A DNA stretch of 64,000 nucleotides from CAZCAC01 sp964496575 (GCA_964496575.1 CAZCAC010000005.1:62001-126000); one strand, 5' to 3'; shown: positions 51,995-60,690, numbered from the stretch's first letter. Notes: generated by a model from the sequence alone, not told the origin. Made by a program: numbers and translations.

Positions 51995-53476
51995 CTAGAG
52001 CCCCAGGGGATCGCCGAGGACGGCCAGGAAGAGAATCATGACGAAGCCTCCCAGCAGGGCGAGAAAGAGGAAGAAGACGGTGAGGCGCACGACCTTCCAG
52101 AAAGTCGAGGAGTTCTCGGTATCGACGCGCCCCCGGGCGAGCTTGAACCCCGACACGAGCAGGCGGACGAGACCTCGCACGAGGGCGACGAAGACCTCCA
52201 CGGCGAGGACCACGGTGGCCCGCAGCGCGCCGAAGATCCCCCCCGAGAAGCGCGGGGGAACCGGGATGGTGCCCGCCGGTGAGAGAGTGGACGAGGCGGA
52301 GTCGCTCGCCATCGGCACGGGAGCGATGTGGATGGGTGGACTCGCCGGCGTGCTCGCCGACCCGGCGGCGCCTTCGGCGTCCCGGGCCCCCTCGCCCCCC
52401 GGTTCCGAACCGTTGCGGGCGGTCTTCAATCCGTCCCAGACCCCGCGCGCCACCTCCACCGCGCCGCGCGCGAACTCGGCCGCGGTGGTCCGCAGCTCGC
52501 CGGCGCTCTGGGTGAGCTCCGCCCGGGCGCCAGGCGTCGGCGGCGTCTCCGCCTCCGCTGCGGGCCCCTTCTCCGCCGCGGGTGGAGTCGGCCGGAGCGC
52601 GGCCACGGAGGCGGGGACGTCCGCCTCGGGGATGTGGTCGAAGCGGATCGAGTCCCCGCGTCGCGCGGTCTGGCCGAGGGCCTCCAGCAGCTCGGCCACG
52701 CTCTCGTAGCGATCCTCGGGAGCGAGCCGGAGCGCCTTCTCCACCACCTCCTTCAGGTCGGCGGGGAACTCCTCGGGAAACTCGGGCGGCGTGTCCTCCT
52801 CGCGGATCACGAGCCCGCTGGAGCTCTCCGCGTCGTACGGCACCTGGCCGGCGATCGACTCGTACAGGATCACCCCGAGCGAGTAGATGTCCGCGCGGTG
52901 ATCGGCGCGGCCGCGCAGCATCTCGGGGGCCATGTAGTGCGGCGTGCCGCGACCGAAGCTGAGGGTCAGGCGACCGTCGGTCATCAGCTTCGAGAGACCG
53001 TAGTCCCCCACCCGCGCCACGTCGCCGTGCAGGAAGATGTTCGCCGGCTTGAGATCGAAGTGCACCAGCCGCCGGTCGTGCAGGGCGAGCACACCGCGAC
53101 ACGCCTGGGCGAAAAAGGAGAGCGCGTCGTGGCGCTCGAGGTCGCCGCGGCGCAAGCGCTTGGCCAGCGTCTCCTCCCCGGCGTAGCCCATCACGAGATA
53201 GGGGACGTCGAGCACCATGCCGAGGTCTTCGATCGTCACCAGGTTCGGGTGGTCGATGGCGGCGAAGTGACGCACCTGCTCCAGATCGCGTCCCACGGCG
53301 TCCCTCTGCGCCGAGTCGTCGACCTTGAGGAACTTGATCGCGTAGGCCTTGCCGATCGAGTGCTTCCGCGCCTTGTAGACCTCCCCGAACGCGCCTCCCC
53401 CCAGGCGGTTCTGGATCTCGTAGCCGGGGATGAAATCCGGCTGACGGAAGCTGTTGTAGAAATCCTCCCAGTTCAT
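51995..53476 (-). CDS. Membrane-anchored Ser/Thr protein kinase
   Basis: A 493-residue Hanks-type kinase. The start is the ATG at 53476 (MNWEDFYNSFRQPDFIPGYE). The glycine loop GGGAFGEVYKA, the ATP Lys in AIKFLK, the catalytic loop HFDLKPANIF and the metal Asp in DYGLSK are present. The usual HRD is HFD and DFG is DYG, so it is a non-RD kinase. APEM and DIYSLGVILYES are conserved. After residue 275 comes a long Ala/Pro/Glu linker, then two C-terminal hydrophobic segments (FGALRATVVLAVEVFVALV and LTVFFLFLALLGGFVMIL). The sigma-factor gene follows by 27 bases. A composite repeat lies upstream. Confidence 0.92.
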   Translation of the reverse strand: MNWEDFYNSFRQPDFIPGYEIQNRLGGGAFGEVYKARKHSIGKAYAIKFLKVDDSAQRDAVGRDLEQVRHFAAIDHPNLVTIEDLGMVLDVPYLVMGYAGEETLAKRLRRGDLERHDALSFFAQACRGVLALHDRRLVHFDLKPANIFLHGDVARVGDYGLSKLMTDGRLTLSFGRGTPHYMAPEMLRGRADHRADIYSLGVILYESIAGQVPYDAESSSGLVIREEDTPPEFPEEFPADLKEVVEKALRLAPEDRYESVAELLEALGQTARRGDSIRFDHIPEADVPASVAALRPTPPAAEKGPAAEAETPPTPGARAELTQSAGELRTTAAEFARGAVEVARGVWDGLKTARNGSEPGGEGARDAEGAAGSASTPASPPIHIAPVPMASDSASSTLSPAGTIPVPPRFSGGIFGALRATVVLAVEVFVALVRGLVRLLVSGFKLARGRVDTENSSTFWKVVRLTVFFLFLALLGGFVMILFLAVLGDPLGL

Positions 53477-53588
53477 GACCTCGGTCCCGGTCGATCGGTC
53501 CAGGCCGGCCGCCCGCCGAGCGGCGGGCACCAGGGCGGCGATTCTACGCGCGGGCGCACCGAAGAGAGGATCTTCCCTGTTCTACTCG

Positions 53589-53718
53589 GAGTCGGTTTCT
53601 GCGCGTTGCGCGCAGAAAGCAGGCCAGGGAGAGCAGTGCAGCTCTCGAGTATCGCGATCCGAGTAGCTCGCAGCCCCCGTGAGTTGCGGGCGCCAGCCCG
53701 CGCATTGCAACGGGGGCT
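53589..53718. repeat. Second copy of the composite repeat (A and B)
   Basis: Module A is at 53589-53623, with the same TTTCTGCGCG/CGCGCAGAAA palindrome and a TTG loop. Module B follows and ends with GCGGGC-GCCA-GCCCGC (53686-53701). Around that hairpin AGCCCCCGT (53672-53680) and ACGGGGGCT (53710-53718) form an outer 9-pair stem that touches the stop codon of the FHA-like gene, so it may also act as its terminator. It fills most of the 241-base gap before the kinase gene. Confidence 0.8.
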
Positions 53719-54917
53719 CATCGCCACGCCTCCCCGCTCGGCGAGCTCTCGACCGGCCTCACCGAGAAGGCGAAGGGCGGCCCCGAAGACGTGGCGGAGC
53801 CGACGCTGAAGTCGATCCTCCGGGTCGGGGGGCACGGCACGCGCAGGCCTCCCGGGCCCTTCTCGCCCTGCTGCTGGATCGCCGCGTCGGCGCCGGCGGC
53901 GGCGAGTCGGGCGCGCGACTCGACCACCAGCTCGTCGTCGTCGATCCAGATGCTGACCTCCTCGGTCAGGCGCGGCACGCGGAGGTGACGGCCGCGCGAG
54001 GCGCTCATCTGGATCCGTCCCGCCTCTCCGGGTGACAGCAGCAGGATCCGCTGGGCTCCCTCGCACTCCGCGCCGTGGAGGAGCTCGAGCAGCGCCGAGC
54101 CGCTGGCCGGGTGCGGCCGCCGGAAGCGGAAGGCGAGGTTGGTCGAGAGCTGCACCTCGTCACCGTCACCGAGCGCCGCGCCGCCGGGATCGACCAGCTG
54201 CCCGCCGATGGCGATCCGCTGCTTCCTCGCCGGCTCGATCCGCCAGGTGGGTCCGGTGTGGAAGCTCTCGGTTCGATAGAGGCGCACGTGCACCGGATCG
54301 AGGTCCGCGAGCAGCGGCAGGTCGGCCTTGCCGGCGCGCGCGTGCCCGAGCGTGATCTCGCTGCCGTAGGCGACCAGGAACTCCCCGACGTCGTCGACGG
54401 CGAGGTGGAAGCGGTGGTCCCCCGTCAGCCGATCGGCGGCCCGCGAGTCCCGGGAGTCGACCCCGTCGCCGCGGCTCTCGCCGCTCGAGGCGGCGGGGCG
54501 GCGCCGCACTCCCGAGCGCGTCCGCTCGTCGCGCATCTGCTCGAGCAGCTGCTCCAGCGCGCCGATGATTCCCGACTCCGCCGCCGGGGTCAGTCCCGAG
54601 GCGGGCCCGGCCTCGCGCGAGGCCTCTTCCCCCTCGAGACGCCGTCGCCACAATCCCGCGCGCCGCTCGTCGTGCACCGCGACGACGCCGAGCAGGCGCG
54701 CGGTCTCCTCCGGTCGACCCTCGGCGTCGTGCCGCGCCGCCTCGCGGCACATCACGTCGAGCACCCGCTCGCGGAGGCGGTCCGCCTCGTCGGAGAGGTT
54801 CAGGCAGGGATCGGAGAGCTGCTTCAGGGCCGCTTCCGGCTCGCCCCCCAGGAGAGCGCGGCGCGCCTCCGAGAGGCGCAGGCGGCGGCGGAGGAAGGAT
54901 GGGAGTTGGGGCGTCAT
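53718..54917 (-). CDS. FHA-like domain protein
   Basis: A 399-residue protein. The N-terminal 140 residues are helical and Glu/Arg-rich, with a TPR-like look (LSEARRALLGGEPEAALKQL). Residues 175-280 form an FHA-like domain, seen in ITLGHARAGKADLPLLADLD and in the later GDGDEVQLSTNLAFRFRRP. Typical FHA Ser and His residues are only partly kept, so binding to phosphothreonine is uncertain. The C-terminal 110 residues are beta-rich with VESRARLAAAGADAAIQQ. It lies between a REC/GGDEF-like protein and a Ser/Thr kinase, suggesting a scaffold in the same pathway. The ATG at 54917 is preferred to a TTG at 54944. Confidence 0.7.
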   Translation of the reverse strand: MTPQLPSFLRRRLRLSEARRALLGGEPEAALKQLSDPCLNLSDEADRLRERVLDVMCREAARHDAEGRPEETARLLGVVAVHDERRAGLWRRRLEGEEASREAGPASGLTPAAESGIIGALEQLLEQMRDERTRSGVRRRPAASSGESRGDGVDSRDSRAADRLTGDHRFHLAVDDVGEFLVAYGSEITLGHARAGKADLPLLADLDPVHVRLYRTESFHTGPTWRIEPARKQRIAIGGQLVDPGGAALGDGDEVQLSTNLAFRFRRPHPASGSALLELLHGAECEGAQRILLLSPGEAGRIQMSASRGRHLRVPRLTEEVSIWIDDDELVVESRARLAAAGADAAIQQQGEKGPGGLRVPCPPTRRIDFSVGSATSSGPPFAFSVRPVESSPSGEAWR

Positions 54918-54995
54918 TCGAAAATGGGCCACGAATGGGCCCAACGCCCCCCCTTGCGTGGCCCGATCCGGACCATTTCTGGCGAGCCCGGCGCT

Positions 54996-55925
54996 CTACC
55001 GGCAGGTCACTCCACCGCCGGCGGCGGTCGCGGTCTGGAAGGCCTCTCGCGCCCGGGTGTAGAGGTCCTCCCGACGGGTCACCTCGGGGTGCGGACACGA
55101 GGAGATGCCGACCGAGATCACCAGCGAGTCCCCGACGAGGTCGGTGAGCCCCTGCTCCTGAGCCGCCTGCCCCACGCGCAGCGCCATCACCTCGGCGCCG
55201 TCGGGGCCGGTCCGCGGCAGCAGGAAGAGGAAGGAGCTCTCGTCGAAACGGCCGAGCACGTCGGTGTCGCGGGAGCAGCCCAGGATGATCCCGGAGAGCT
55301 GCCGCAGCACCTCCGGAGAGCACTGCCCCTCGAACCCGAGCATCACGCAGGAGAGGGGATCACCGAAGCGGATCGCCCGCTTGTACTCCTCGTCGAGCTT
55401 GAAGTTGAGGAAGGCGTAGTTGAACATGCTCGTGTCGGGATCGACGAGCGCGCTCACCAGGTCGCTGTCCGGACGACCGTCGGAGATCCCCACCAGGAGC
55501 TTCTCGGGCAGCACCGCCTCGGCGCCTTCGCCGCGCGCCTCGCCGGGCAGGCAGGGGAGCGGAACGGCGTGCTCCTCGACGGCCACGCGCAGCTTGGTCG
55601 AGGAGAGCGGGCACTCGAGGAGACCGGTGGCCCCGACGAAGCGAGCGATCGCCTCTCCGGTCTCGTTCCCGTGCTCGGCCACCACGAAGGTGCGACAGCG
55701 AGTGCGGCCGGTCAGCTGCCGGCAGACCTCGTAGACGTTCTCGCCCCGCAGGAACTTGTCGATCAGGATGATGTCGCCGGCGACCGGAGTCGACCGGAAC
55801 AGCTCGTCGACCGAATCCACTCCGGCGACCTCCCAGCCCTCCAGCCCCGCGGCCGCGGCCTGGGTCTGGCTCAAGAGAGTCGCGTCGGTGGTGATCACGC
55901 GGATCGTGCGAAGTCCGTCACCCAT
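54996..55925 (-). CDS. Receiver-like and degenerate GGDEF-like protein
   Basis: A 309-residue protein. Residues 8-125 look like a response-regulator receiver fold (RTIRVITTDATLLSQTQAA, then IILIDKFLRGENVYEVC, with a possible acceptor Asp). Residues 165-305 resemble a GGDEF domain: FNYAFLNFKLDEEYKRAIRF is the conserved helix, and LVISVGISSCPHPE the final strand. The GGDEF signature itself is replaced by GRFDESSF, so cyclase activity is unlikely and it may act as a binding or regulatory module. The neighbouring FHA-like and kinase genes suggest a signalling operon. The gap to yebC is 92 bases. Confidence 0.75.
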   Translation of the reverse strand: MGDGLRTIRVITTDATLLSQTQAAAAGLEGWEVAGVDSVDELFRSTPVAGDIILIDKFLRGENVYEVCRQLTGRTRCRTFVVAEHGNETGEAIARFVGATGLLECPLSSTKLRVAVEEHAVPLPCLPGEARGEGAEAVLPEKLLVGISDGRPDSDLVSALVDPDTSMFNYAFLNFKLDEEYKRAIRFGDPLSCVMLGFEGQCSPEVLRQLSGIILGCSRDTDVLGRFDESSFLFLLPRTGPDGAEVMALRVGQAAQEQGLTDLVGDSLVISVGISSCPHPEVTRREDLYTRAREAFQTATAAGGGVTCR

Positions 55926-56017
55926 CAGCCTTGTTCCTCCGGCGTCGTACCGCCGCGCTCTGCCGCGGCGCCTGGAAAAGAAGTCTCGATACGCGATCGA
56001 CTATACGAGACGGGAGG

Positions 56018-56773
56018 TCAGTCCCGAAGCTCGGCGATCCACTCATCCGGAATATCGTAGTTGGCGAAGACGTTCTGGACGTCGTCGTTCTCCTCCAGCG
56101 CGTCGAGCAGGCGCAGGACGCGCGCGGCGTCCTTCTTGTCCTCGACGGCGATGGTGTTCTGGGGGACGTAGCCGGTCTCCGCGGAGTCGACCCCGACCCC
56201 TTCCGCCTCCAGCGCCGCCTTGATCGCGAGGAAGTCGGTCGCGGCTCCGAAGACGGTGCTGTACTCCTCCTCGACCTCGACGTCCTCGGCGCCCGCCTCG
56301 AGAACCAGCTCCATCAGGGCGTCCTCGTCCCGCTCGCCGTTCTCGATCACGAAGACCGAGCGGAAGTCGAACATGAAGGCGACCGACCCCGACGAGCCGA
56401 GGTTGCCCCCGTTCTTGTCGAAGATGTGCTTGATGTCGGGGGAGGTGCGGTTGCGATTGTCGGTCAGGCAGCTGACCATCACCGCCACCCCACCGGAGGC
56501 GTAGCCCTCGAAGAGGAGCTCCTCGTAGGTCGTCCCGTCCGCGTCCTCGCCCGAGCCCTTCTTGATCGCCCGCTCGATCGAATCGCGGGTCATGTTGGCC
56601 GCTTTCGCCTTCTCGACGGCGAGGCGCAGCTTCGGGTTGGATTCGATCTCGCCCCCACCCTGGCGGGCGGCGGAGATCACCGCCTTGGCCAGCTTGCTGA
56701 AGAGCTTGCCGCGTTTCGCGTCGACCGCGTTCTTGCGGTGCTTGATGTTGGCGGAGTGTGAGTGGCCGGCCAT
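56018..56773 (-). CDS. yebC: YebC/PmpR-family regulator or ribosome-associated factor
   Basis: A 251-residue YebC-family protein. The N-terminal signature MAGHSHSANIKHRKNAVDAK and the DNA/RNA-binding KAKAANMTRDSIERAIKKG are textbook, as is YEELLFEGYASGGVAVMV. Members are described both as transcription regulators and as factors that relieve ribosome stalling at proline-rich sequences, so either role is possible. The C-terminus ends DDVQNVFANYDIPDEW. It lies 220 bases after rpsI in the same direction, separated by a hairpin. Length is typical. Confidence 0.95.
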   Translation of the reverse strand: MAGHSHSANIKHRKNAVDAKRGKLFSKLAKAVISAARQGGGEIESNPKLRLAVEKAKAANMTRDSIERAIKKGSGEDADGTTYEELLFEGYASGGVAVMVSCLTDNRNRTSPDIKHIFDKNGGNLGSSGSVAFMFDFRSVFVIENGERDEDALMELVLEAGAEDVEVEEEYSTVFGAATDFLAIKAALEAEGVGVDSAETGYVPQNTIAVEDKKDAARVLRLLDALEENDDVQNVFANYDIPDEWIAELRD

Positions 56774-56941
56774 TGGCTTCGGGTCTGGCTGGGGCTCCTC
56801 GGATCACCGGGTCCGGCGGAGGAGCCGAGACGGGCTCGAAGGTGAGCTTCAGGATGTCAAGCAGATGCGAACGACGCCGCAACAACCGAGAACCGGTATC
56901 CGCGGCGCCGCGAGTGGGGCTGGCGGACCCCGGTGAGTCAC

Positions 56942-56986
56942 GCCCTCCGGCCCGGGTCGATCGTGGTGGGATCCGGGCCGGGGGGC
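56942..56986 (-). terminator. GC-rich hairpin after rpsI
   Basis: On the minus strand GCCC-CCCGGCCCGG pairs with CCGGGCCGG-AGGGC around a loop of about 16 bases, beginning eight bases past the rpsI stop. No T-run follows. It may end or attenuate the ribosomal transcript before yebC. Confidence 0.4.
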
Positions 56987-56993
56987 CGAAGCG

Positions 56994-57392
56994 CTAGCGC
57001 TTGGAGAACTGGAAGCCGCGGCGAGCGCCCCGGCGGCCGTACTTCTTGCGCTCCTTCATGCGGCTGTCGCGAGTCAGGAGCCCCTGATCGCGCAGCACCT
57101 CGTAGAAGGCGGGGTTGAGGCTGTTGAGCGCCCGGGCGAGCCCCATGCGCACCGCGTCGGCCTGGCCGGTGATTCCGCCGCCGTTCACGTTGCAGAAGAC
57201 GTCGTAGGTGGAGCTGGTCTCGGTGGCCTCGAGCGGCGCCTTGGCCCGCTGCTGCCCCTGCAGGGTGGGGAAGAAGACGTCCATCGGCTTGCCGTTGACC
57301 AGGAAAGCGCCGGCGCCGGCCTTGATGCGAACGCGGGCGACGGAGGACTTGCGGCGGCCGAGGCCCCAGGTGTACGGGTTGTTGACGACCAT
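56994..57392 (-). CDS. rpsI: Small-subunit ribosomal protein S9
   Basis: A 132-residue uS9. GLGRRKSSVARVRIKAGAG is the family start, NGGGITGQADAVRMGLARAL lies in the middle, and the C-terminus is KKYGRRGARRGFQFSKR, with the final Lys-Arg that reaches the P-site tRNA. The protein lies 15 bases after rplM. The pair rplM-rpsI is conserved in nearly all bacteria. The ATG at 57392 precedes a short non-conserved NNPY head, slightly longer than in E. coli. Confidence 0.98.
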   Translation of the reverse strand: MVVNNPYTWGLGRRKSSVARVRIKAGAGAFLVNGKPMDVFFPTLQGQQRAKAPLEATETSSTYDVFCNVNGGGITGQADAVRMGLARALNSLNPAFYEVLRDQGLLTRDSRMKERKKYGRRGARRGFQFSKR

Positions 57393-57407
57393 ATCGGTGG
57401 GGTTGCT

Positions 57408-57839
57408 CTAGAGGGATTCGACCAGCTCGGGTTGCTGCGCGGAATGCGGGTGCTCGGACTCGCGGTAGACCTTCAGGTGGCTCAGCATCTTCTTGCCGAG
57501 ACGATTCTTCGGCAGCATCCGCCGCACGGCGAGGGTGATGATGTCGTTGGGGCGGCGCTCGCGGATCTCGTCCGTCGGCAGCACGCGGCGCCCGTTGGGG
57601 TACCCGGTGTAGTGCTGGTACTCCTTCAGGCTGTTCTTCGAACCGGTCATCACCGCCTGCTTCGAGTTGATCACGACCACGTGGGTCGCGCCGTGCTCGC
57701 TGGGCGTGTAGGTCGGCCGATCCTTGCCGATCAGAAGCGTGGCGATCCTGGCCGCCATTCGACCGAGGTTGTGCTGGGAGGCGTCGAAGAGGAACCAGCG
57801 GTCCTCGACATCTGCCGCCTTGACGTGGGTGGTCCGCAT
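57408..57839 (-). CDS. rplM: Large-subunit ribosomal protein L13
   Basis: A 143-residue uL13. RWFLFDASQHNLGRMAARIA is the family start, HVVVINSKQAVMTGSKNSLK and YYRHTGYPGG-like YQHYTGYPNGRR follow, and the C-terminus contains MLPKNRLGKKMLSHLKVY. It starts the rplM-rpsI operon; its leader (57840-58162) contains two strong dyads, so autoregulation by L13 binding its own mRNA is possible. Length is normal. Confidence 0.98.
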   Translation of the reverse strand: MRTTHVKAADVEDRWFLFDASQHNLGRMAARIATLLIGKDRPTYTPSEHGATHVVVINSKQAVMTGSKNSLKEYQHYTGYPNGRRVLPTDEIRERRPNDIITLAVRRMLPKNRLGKKMLSHLKVYRESEHPHSAQQPELVESL

Positions 57840-58162
57840 CGGAGGGGTCGGTTGCTGTGACTACTTCTGGACTCGGGAGGCGCCGCGAGAGCGGCGACGA
57901 GCCGACCGCGGTCGGCGGGGACCAGCATGGGCCGAAAGAAGCCGGGCTGGAGAGAAACCGTGGCCGGTCAAACGCTCCCCGGCCCTGCCGCGGAGCGCGC
58001 CGCGCAGGTCCGGGAGTGGCTCAACTGGCCAACAAGGGGCGAAGAGGTTATCCGTGGAGCGCCTCCCCATCAACGGGATTCCTCCGATTCCAGGCCCTGG
58101 AGCTCCCTCCGACCCCGAATCCGAGGGGCCGACGCTCCCCTCCGGGCCCCGCTCCGGAGGGC
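57840..58162. other. Leader region of rplM with two strong dyads
   Basis: This 323-base gap separates rplM from the next minus-strand gene. CGCCGC-GAGA-GCGGCG at 57881-57896 forms a perfect hairpin with a four-base loop, and GCCGACCGCGGTCGGC at 57901-57916 is a perfect 16-base palindrome. Both would lie in the rplM leader if transcription starts upstream of 57916. No promoter could be defined with confidence, and no gene is seen. Confidence 0.45.
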
Positions 58163-59131
58163 TCAGAAGCTCCGCACCCAGACCGGCTGGCCGAGGCGAT
58201 CGACCGCCTCGCCGAGCTGGACCGGAATCCCCTGCGGCAGGCCGGAGGCGAGCCACCCGGGGGGCGGCGGGGGGGACCCGGGGCCGGGGGCGTCGTGCCC
58301 CGCGGCGGGCTCCCAGGACTCGCGAAAGTGCCACCCCCCTCCGGGGTCGCGCGCCCAGACGCGGGAGAAGATCAGCGTCTCCAGCCGCCTCTCCACCGCG
58401 CCCGGGAGCTCCCGCGCGAAGTGGAGACGCGCTCCCGGCGCGTGGAAGCTCCAGCGGAGCTCCCCGTCCCGCTCGACCCCGACGATCGCCGCCTCGGCGG
58501 TGGGCGGGGTGCAGCGCAGCCAGCCGGGAGCGACCCCGGGGAAGGGCAGGGTGCCGATCGCCCCGCGCACCTCGAGCCCACGGTCGGAGCCGCGGTCGGT
58601 CTCGAGGACCAGGATCGCGCTCTCCGGGACCTCCGGCGCGGGCAGGATCCAGATCCCCGCCGCCGCCACCGCTCCGCAGGCGAGCGAGACCGCGGGGCGC
58701 CGGCGCAACCCGACGACGAGGAGGAGCGCCGCGGCGACCCAGAAGAGGCGCGCGGTCCCCGGCGAGGGCGGGGGCGGCGCGACCACCGGGCGCGGCCGCC
58801 GCCGCAGCCCCCAGGGCAGGGAGTCCCACGCGGTCGGCCCGCTCCGGGACTCCTCGATCACCCGCGCCGTGCCCCCCTCGGGCCCGGGGTCGAGGTGTGG
58901 TCGCGCAACGGGTCCCGCCTCCCCCGACAGGAAGGGAACCACGAGGGAGCGGCGCTCCCCCGCCTCGAGCTCGACGGCGATCGTCGTCGAGGGCGCCTCG
59001 CCCACGGAAAGGCGCAGCAGGGCGAGAGGCCCTTCGAGCTCCACCTCCATGCGCTCCACCCGCTGCTGCGGGCTCGCGGTCGCGGCGCCGGCGAGGAGCA
59101 GCGCCAGGGGCAGCGCGATCGACGACCTCAT
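58163..59131 (-). CDS. Exported or membrane protein, unknown
   Basis: A 322-residue protein that I do not recognise. It has a signal peptide (MRSSIALPLALLLAGAATAS), a beta-rich stretch (residues 25-110) and two nearby hydrophobic segments at about 130-170 (LFWVAAALLLVVGL and VSLACGAVAAAGIWIL). The C-terminal 150 residues are beta-rich and Arg/Pro-rich. The ATG at 59131 overlaps the upstream gene by ATGA, so it is the last gene of the FtsQ-like operon. Proline and glycine content is high. No motif points to an enzyme. Confidence 0.65.
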   Translation of the reverse strand: MRSSIALPLALLLAGAATASPQQRVERMEVELEGPLALLRLSVGEAPSTTIAVELEAGERRSLVVPFLSGEAGPVARPHLDPGPEGGTARVIEESRSGPTAWDSLPWGLRRRPRPVVAPPPPSPGTARLFWVAAALLLVVGLRRRPAVSLACGAVAAAGIWILPAPEVPESAILVLETDRGSDRGLEVRGAIGTLPFPGVAPGWLRCTPPTAEAAIVGVERDGELRWSFHAPGARLHFARELPGAVERRLETLIFSRVWARDPGGGWHFRESWEPAAGHDAPGPGSPPPPPGWLASGLPQGIPVQLGEAVDRLGQPVWVRSF

Positions 59132-59802
59132 CGCGAAGCCTCCTCCCGGCGCGCGGTCAGGGCGGCCAGGGTGAAGAGGGCCAGGCAGGCGAGGGTCGCG
59201 GGGGCGAACAGGCGCGAGGCGAGGTGGAGCCCGGTCGGGTCGTGATCGATCCAGAGGGCTCCGAGCGGCGTGATCGAGGCGAGGAGGGCGGGCAGGCCCG
59301 AATCGGCGGCCTCCCCGGTCACCCCCCACGACAGCGCGGCGGAGAGCGCCGCGACCCCCGGCACCAGCGCCAGCCAGGCGAGGGCGTAGACGCCGCGGGC
59401 GGACCCGCGGGCCCGGTGGGCCGCCTCCCCCAGGAGGACGAGGTAGAGGAGCCCCGAGACGGCGAGCCCCGCGGTCCCGGGACCGTCCATTCCCGACCGC
59501 CCGTCGAGCCAGCCGGCGAGGGTGAGGGGCGGGAGGGCCAGGGCCAGCGCCACCACCCACTCGCGCCGCCCGCCCGAGCTCCGCGGCAGGCCGATCAACG
59601 CGACCCACGGGAGCAGCGCCAGGAGCAACCGCGGGGTGTCGCCGAAGGCGCGCGCGAACTCGCCGCCCGGGAGACAGGCGAGGAGCGACAGCCCCCAGGC
59701 GAGGAGGGGGAGGACGAGACCAACCCGCGCGTCCGCGGAGGGCGCGGAGCGTTCGGGCTGGTTCTCGGCCGCTACCGGTGTCGCAGGGCCGGAACGTCCC
59801 AA
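59128..59802 (-). CDS. Polytopic membrane protein, unknown
   Basis: A 224-residue, very hydrophobic protein with about six membrane segments, for example VGLVLPLLAWGLSLLACLPG, LLLALLPWVALIGL, WVVALALALPPLTLAGWL and LYLVLLGEAAHRA. No ATG is available at a sensible position; the TTG at 59802, overlapping the FtsQ-like gene by 31 bases, is taken. The final LACLALFTLAALTARREEASR places the positively charged C-terminus in the cytoplasm. It overlaps the next gene by ATGA. It may work with the FtsQ-like protein, but this is based only on position. Confidence 0.6.
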   Translation of the reverse strand: MGRSGPATPVAAENQPERSAPSADARVGLVLPLLAWGLSLLACLPGGEFARAFGDTPRLLLALLPWVALIGLPRSSGGRREWVVALALALPPLTLAGWLDGRSGMDGPGTAGLAVSGLLYLVLLGEAAHRARGSARGVYALAWLALVPGVAALSAALSWGVTGEAADSGLPALLASITPLGALWIDHDPTGLHLASRLFAPATLACLALFTLAALTARREEASR

Positions 59803-60662
59803 CGCACGTCCACCAGGTCCCAGTCTCGGGGACGCTCCATCGAGAGGTAGCCGATCGCGCGCATCAGGTGCCCCCACTTCTTTTCCTGGGGCAGCTCTCC
59901 GGGAGCGCGGGCTCGAGGCGGCCGGCCGAAGAGCACCCGGCGGCGATCCTCCAGCTCGAGGCGCGTTCCCGGCTCCTCGACGCTGGCGAGGTGCGCGCGG
60001 CTCGCGTCGATCAGCACCGGCCCCAGCGCCCGGAGCTGGGCGGGGCCGAGGAACTCGCGCATCGAGACCGCCACCGACAGGGCGTCGAGATGGCGTTCCT
60101 CGCTCAGGACCTCGCCCGGGGCCAGGTGGTCGAGGGAGCCGTCGTTGGGACCGATCACCGGCAAAAGCCCCAGGCCGAGGTCGCACGGCGCGCTCCAGTA
60201 CCCCGGCAACACCATGCCGTCGCTGGCCACGGTCAGGTAGTCCTCCCCGTAGCGGACGCAGGCCACCGCCTCGCGCAGCCGGACCTCGACGGTGACCCCG
60301 TCGGGCCAGATCACCCGGGCCGGCCCCACCTCGGTCACGAAGGGGAGCGCCTCGATTTCGGCGGTGACCCGCTCGACCACGTCGTCGTCGAGGCTGGAGA
60401 GCTCGCCGAGGGCGGCCAGGCGGGCGGCGAGGTGCTCGCGCCAGACCGTCGGGACCCCGTCGACTCCCGGCGCGTCGATGGCCACGCGCGAGGGGTCTAT
60501 GGTGGTGAAGCCGGCGGCGCGGCTGCTGTCCTGGAGCCCGGAAGCGGCCCAGGCGAAGGCGAGGAGGCCCAGCCCGACGAGGAGCCACGTCGGCGCCGCC
60601 CCCCCCCGCCGGGAACCTCCGGGGGGGTGGCTCGGGAGTCTTCTGGGTCGGCTCGCGCTCAT
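59772..60662 (-). CDS. FtsQ-like POTRA-domain protein
   Basis: A 296-residue single-pass protein with the order of FtsQ/DivIB. A basic, Pro/Arg-rich head (residues 1-25) precedes a membrane span (APTWLLVGLGLLAFAWAA), then a POTRA-like region (residues 70-125, ending VIWPDGVTVEVRLREAVACV) and a beta domain. The C-terminal WDLVDVRWDVPALRHR resembles the end of FtsQ. FtsQ links early and late divisome proteins, but here it is not in a mur/fts cluster, so the assignment is tentative. It begins 28 bases after the stop of a small upstream gene and overlaps the following gene. Confidence 0.5.
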   Translation of the reverse strand: MSASRPRRLPSHPPGGSRRGGAAPTWLLVGLGLLAFAWAASGLQDSSRAAGFTTIDPSRVAIDAPGVDGVPTVWREHLAARLAALGELSSLDDDVVERVTAEIEALPFVTEVGPARVIWPDGVTVEVRLREAVACVRYGEDYLTVASDGMVLPGYWSAPCDLGLGLLPVIGPNDGSLDHLAPGEVLSEERHLDALSVAVSMREFLGPAQLRALGPVLIDASRAHLASVEEPGTRLELEDRRRVLFGRPPRARAPGELPQEKKWGHLMRAIGYLSMERPRDWDLVDVRWDVPALRHR

Positions 60663-60690
60663 GCCGGGTCTCGCGCTCGAGCTCTCCGGG

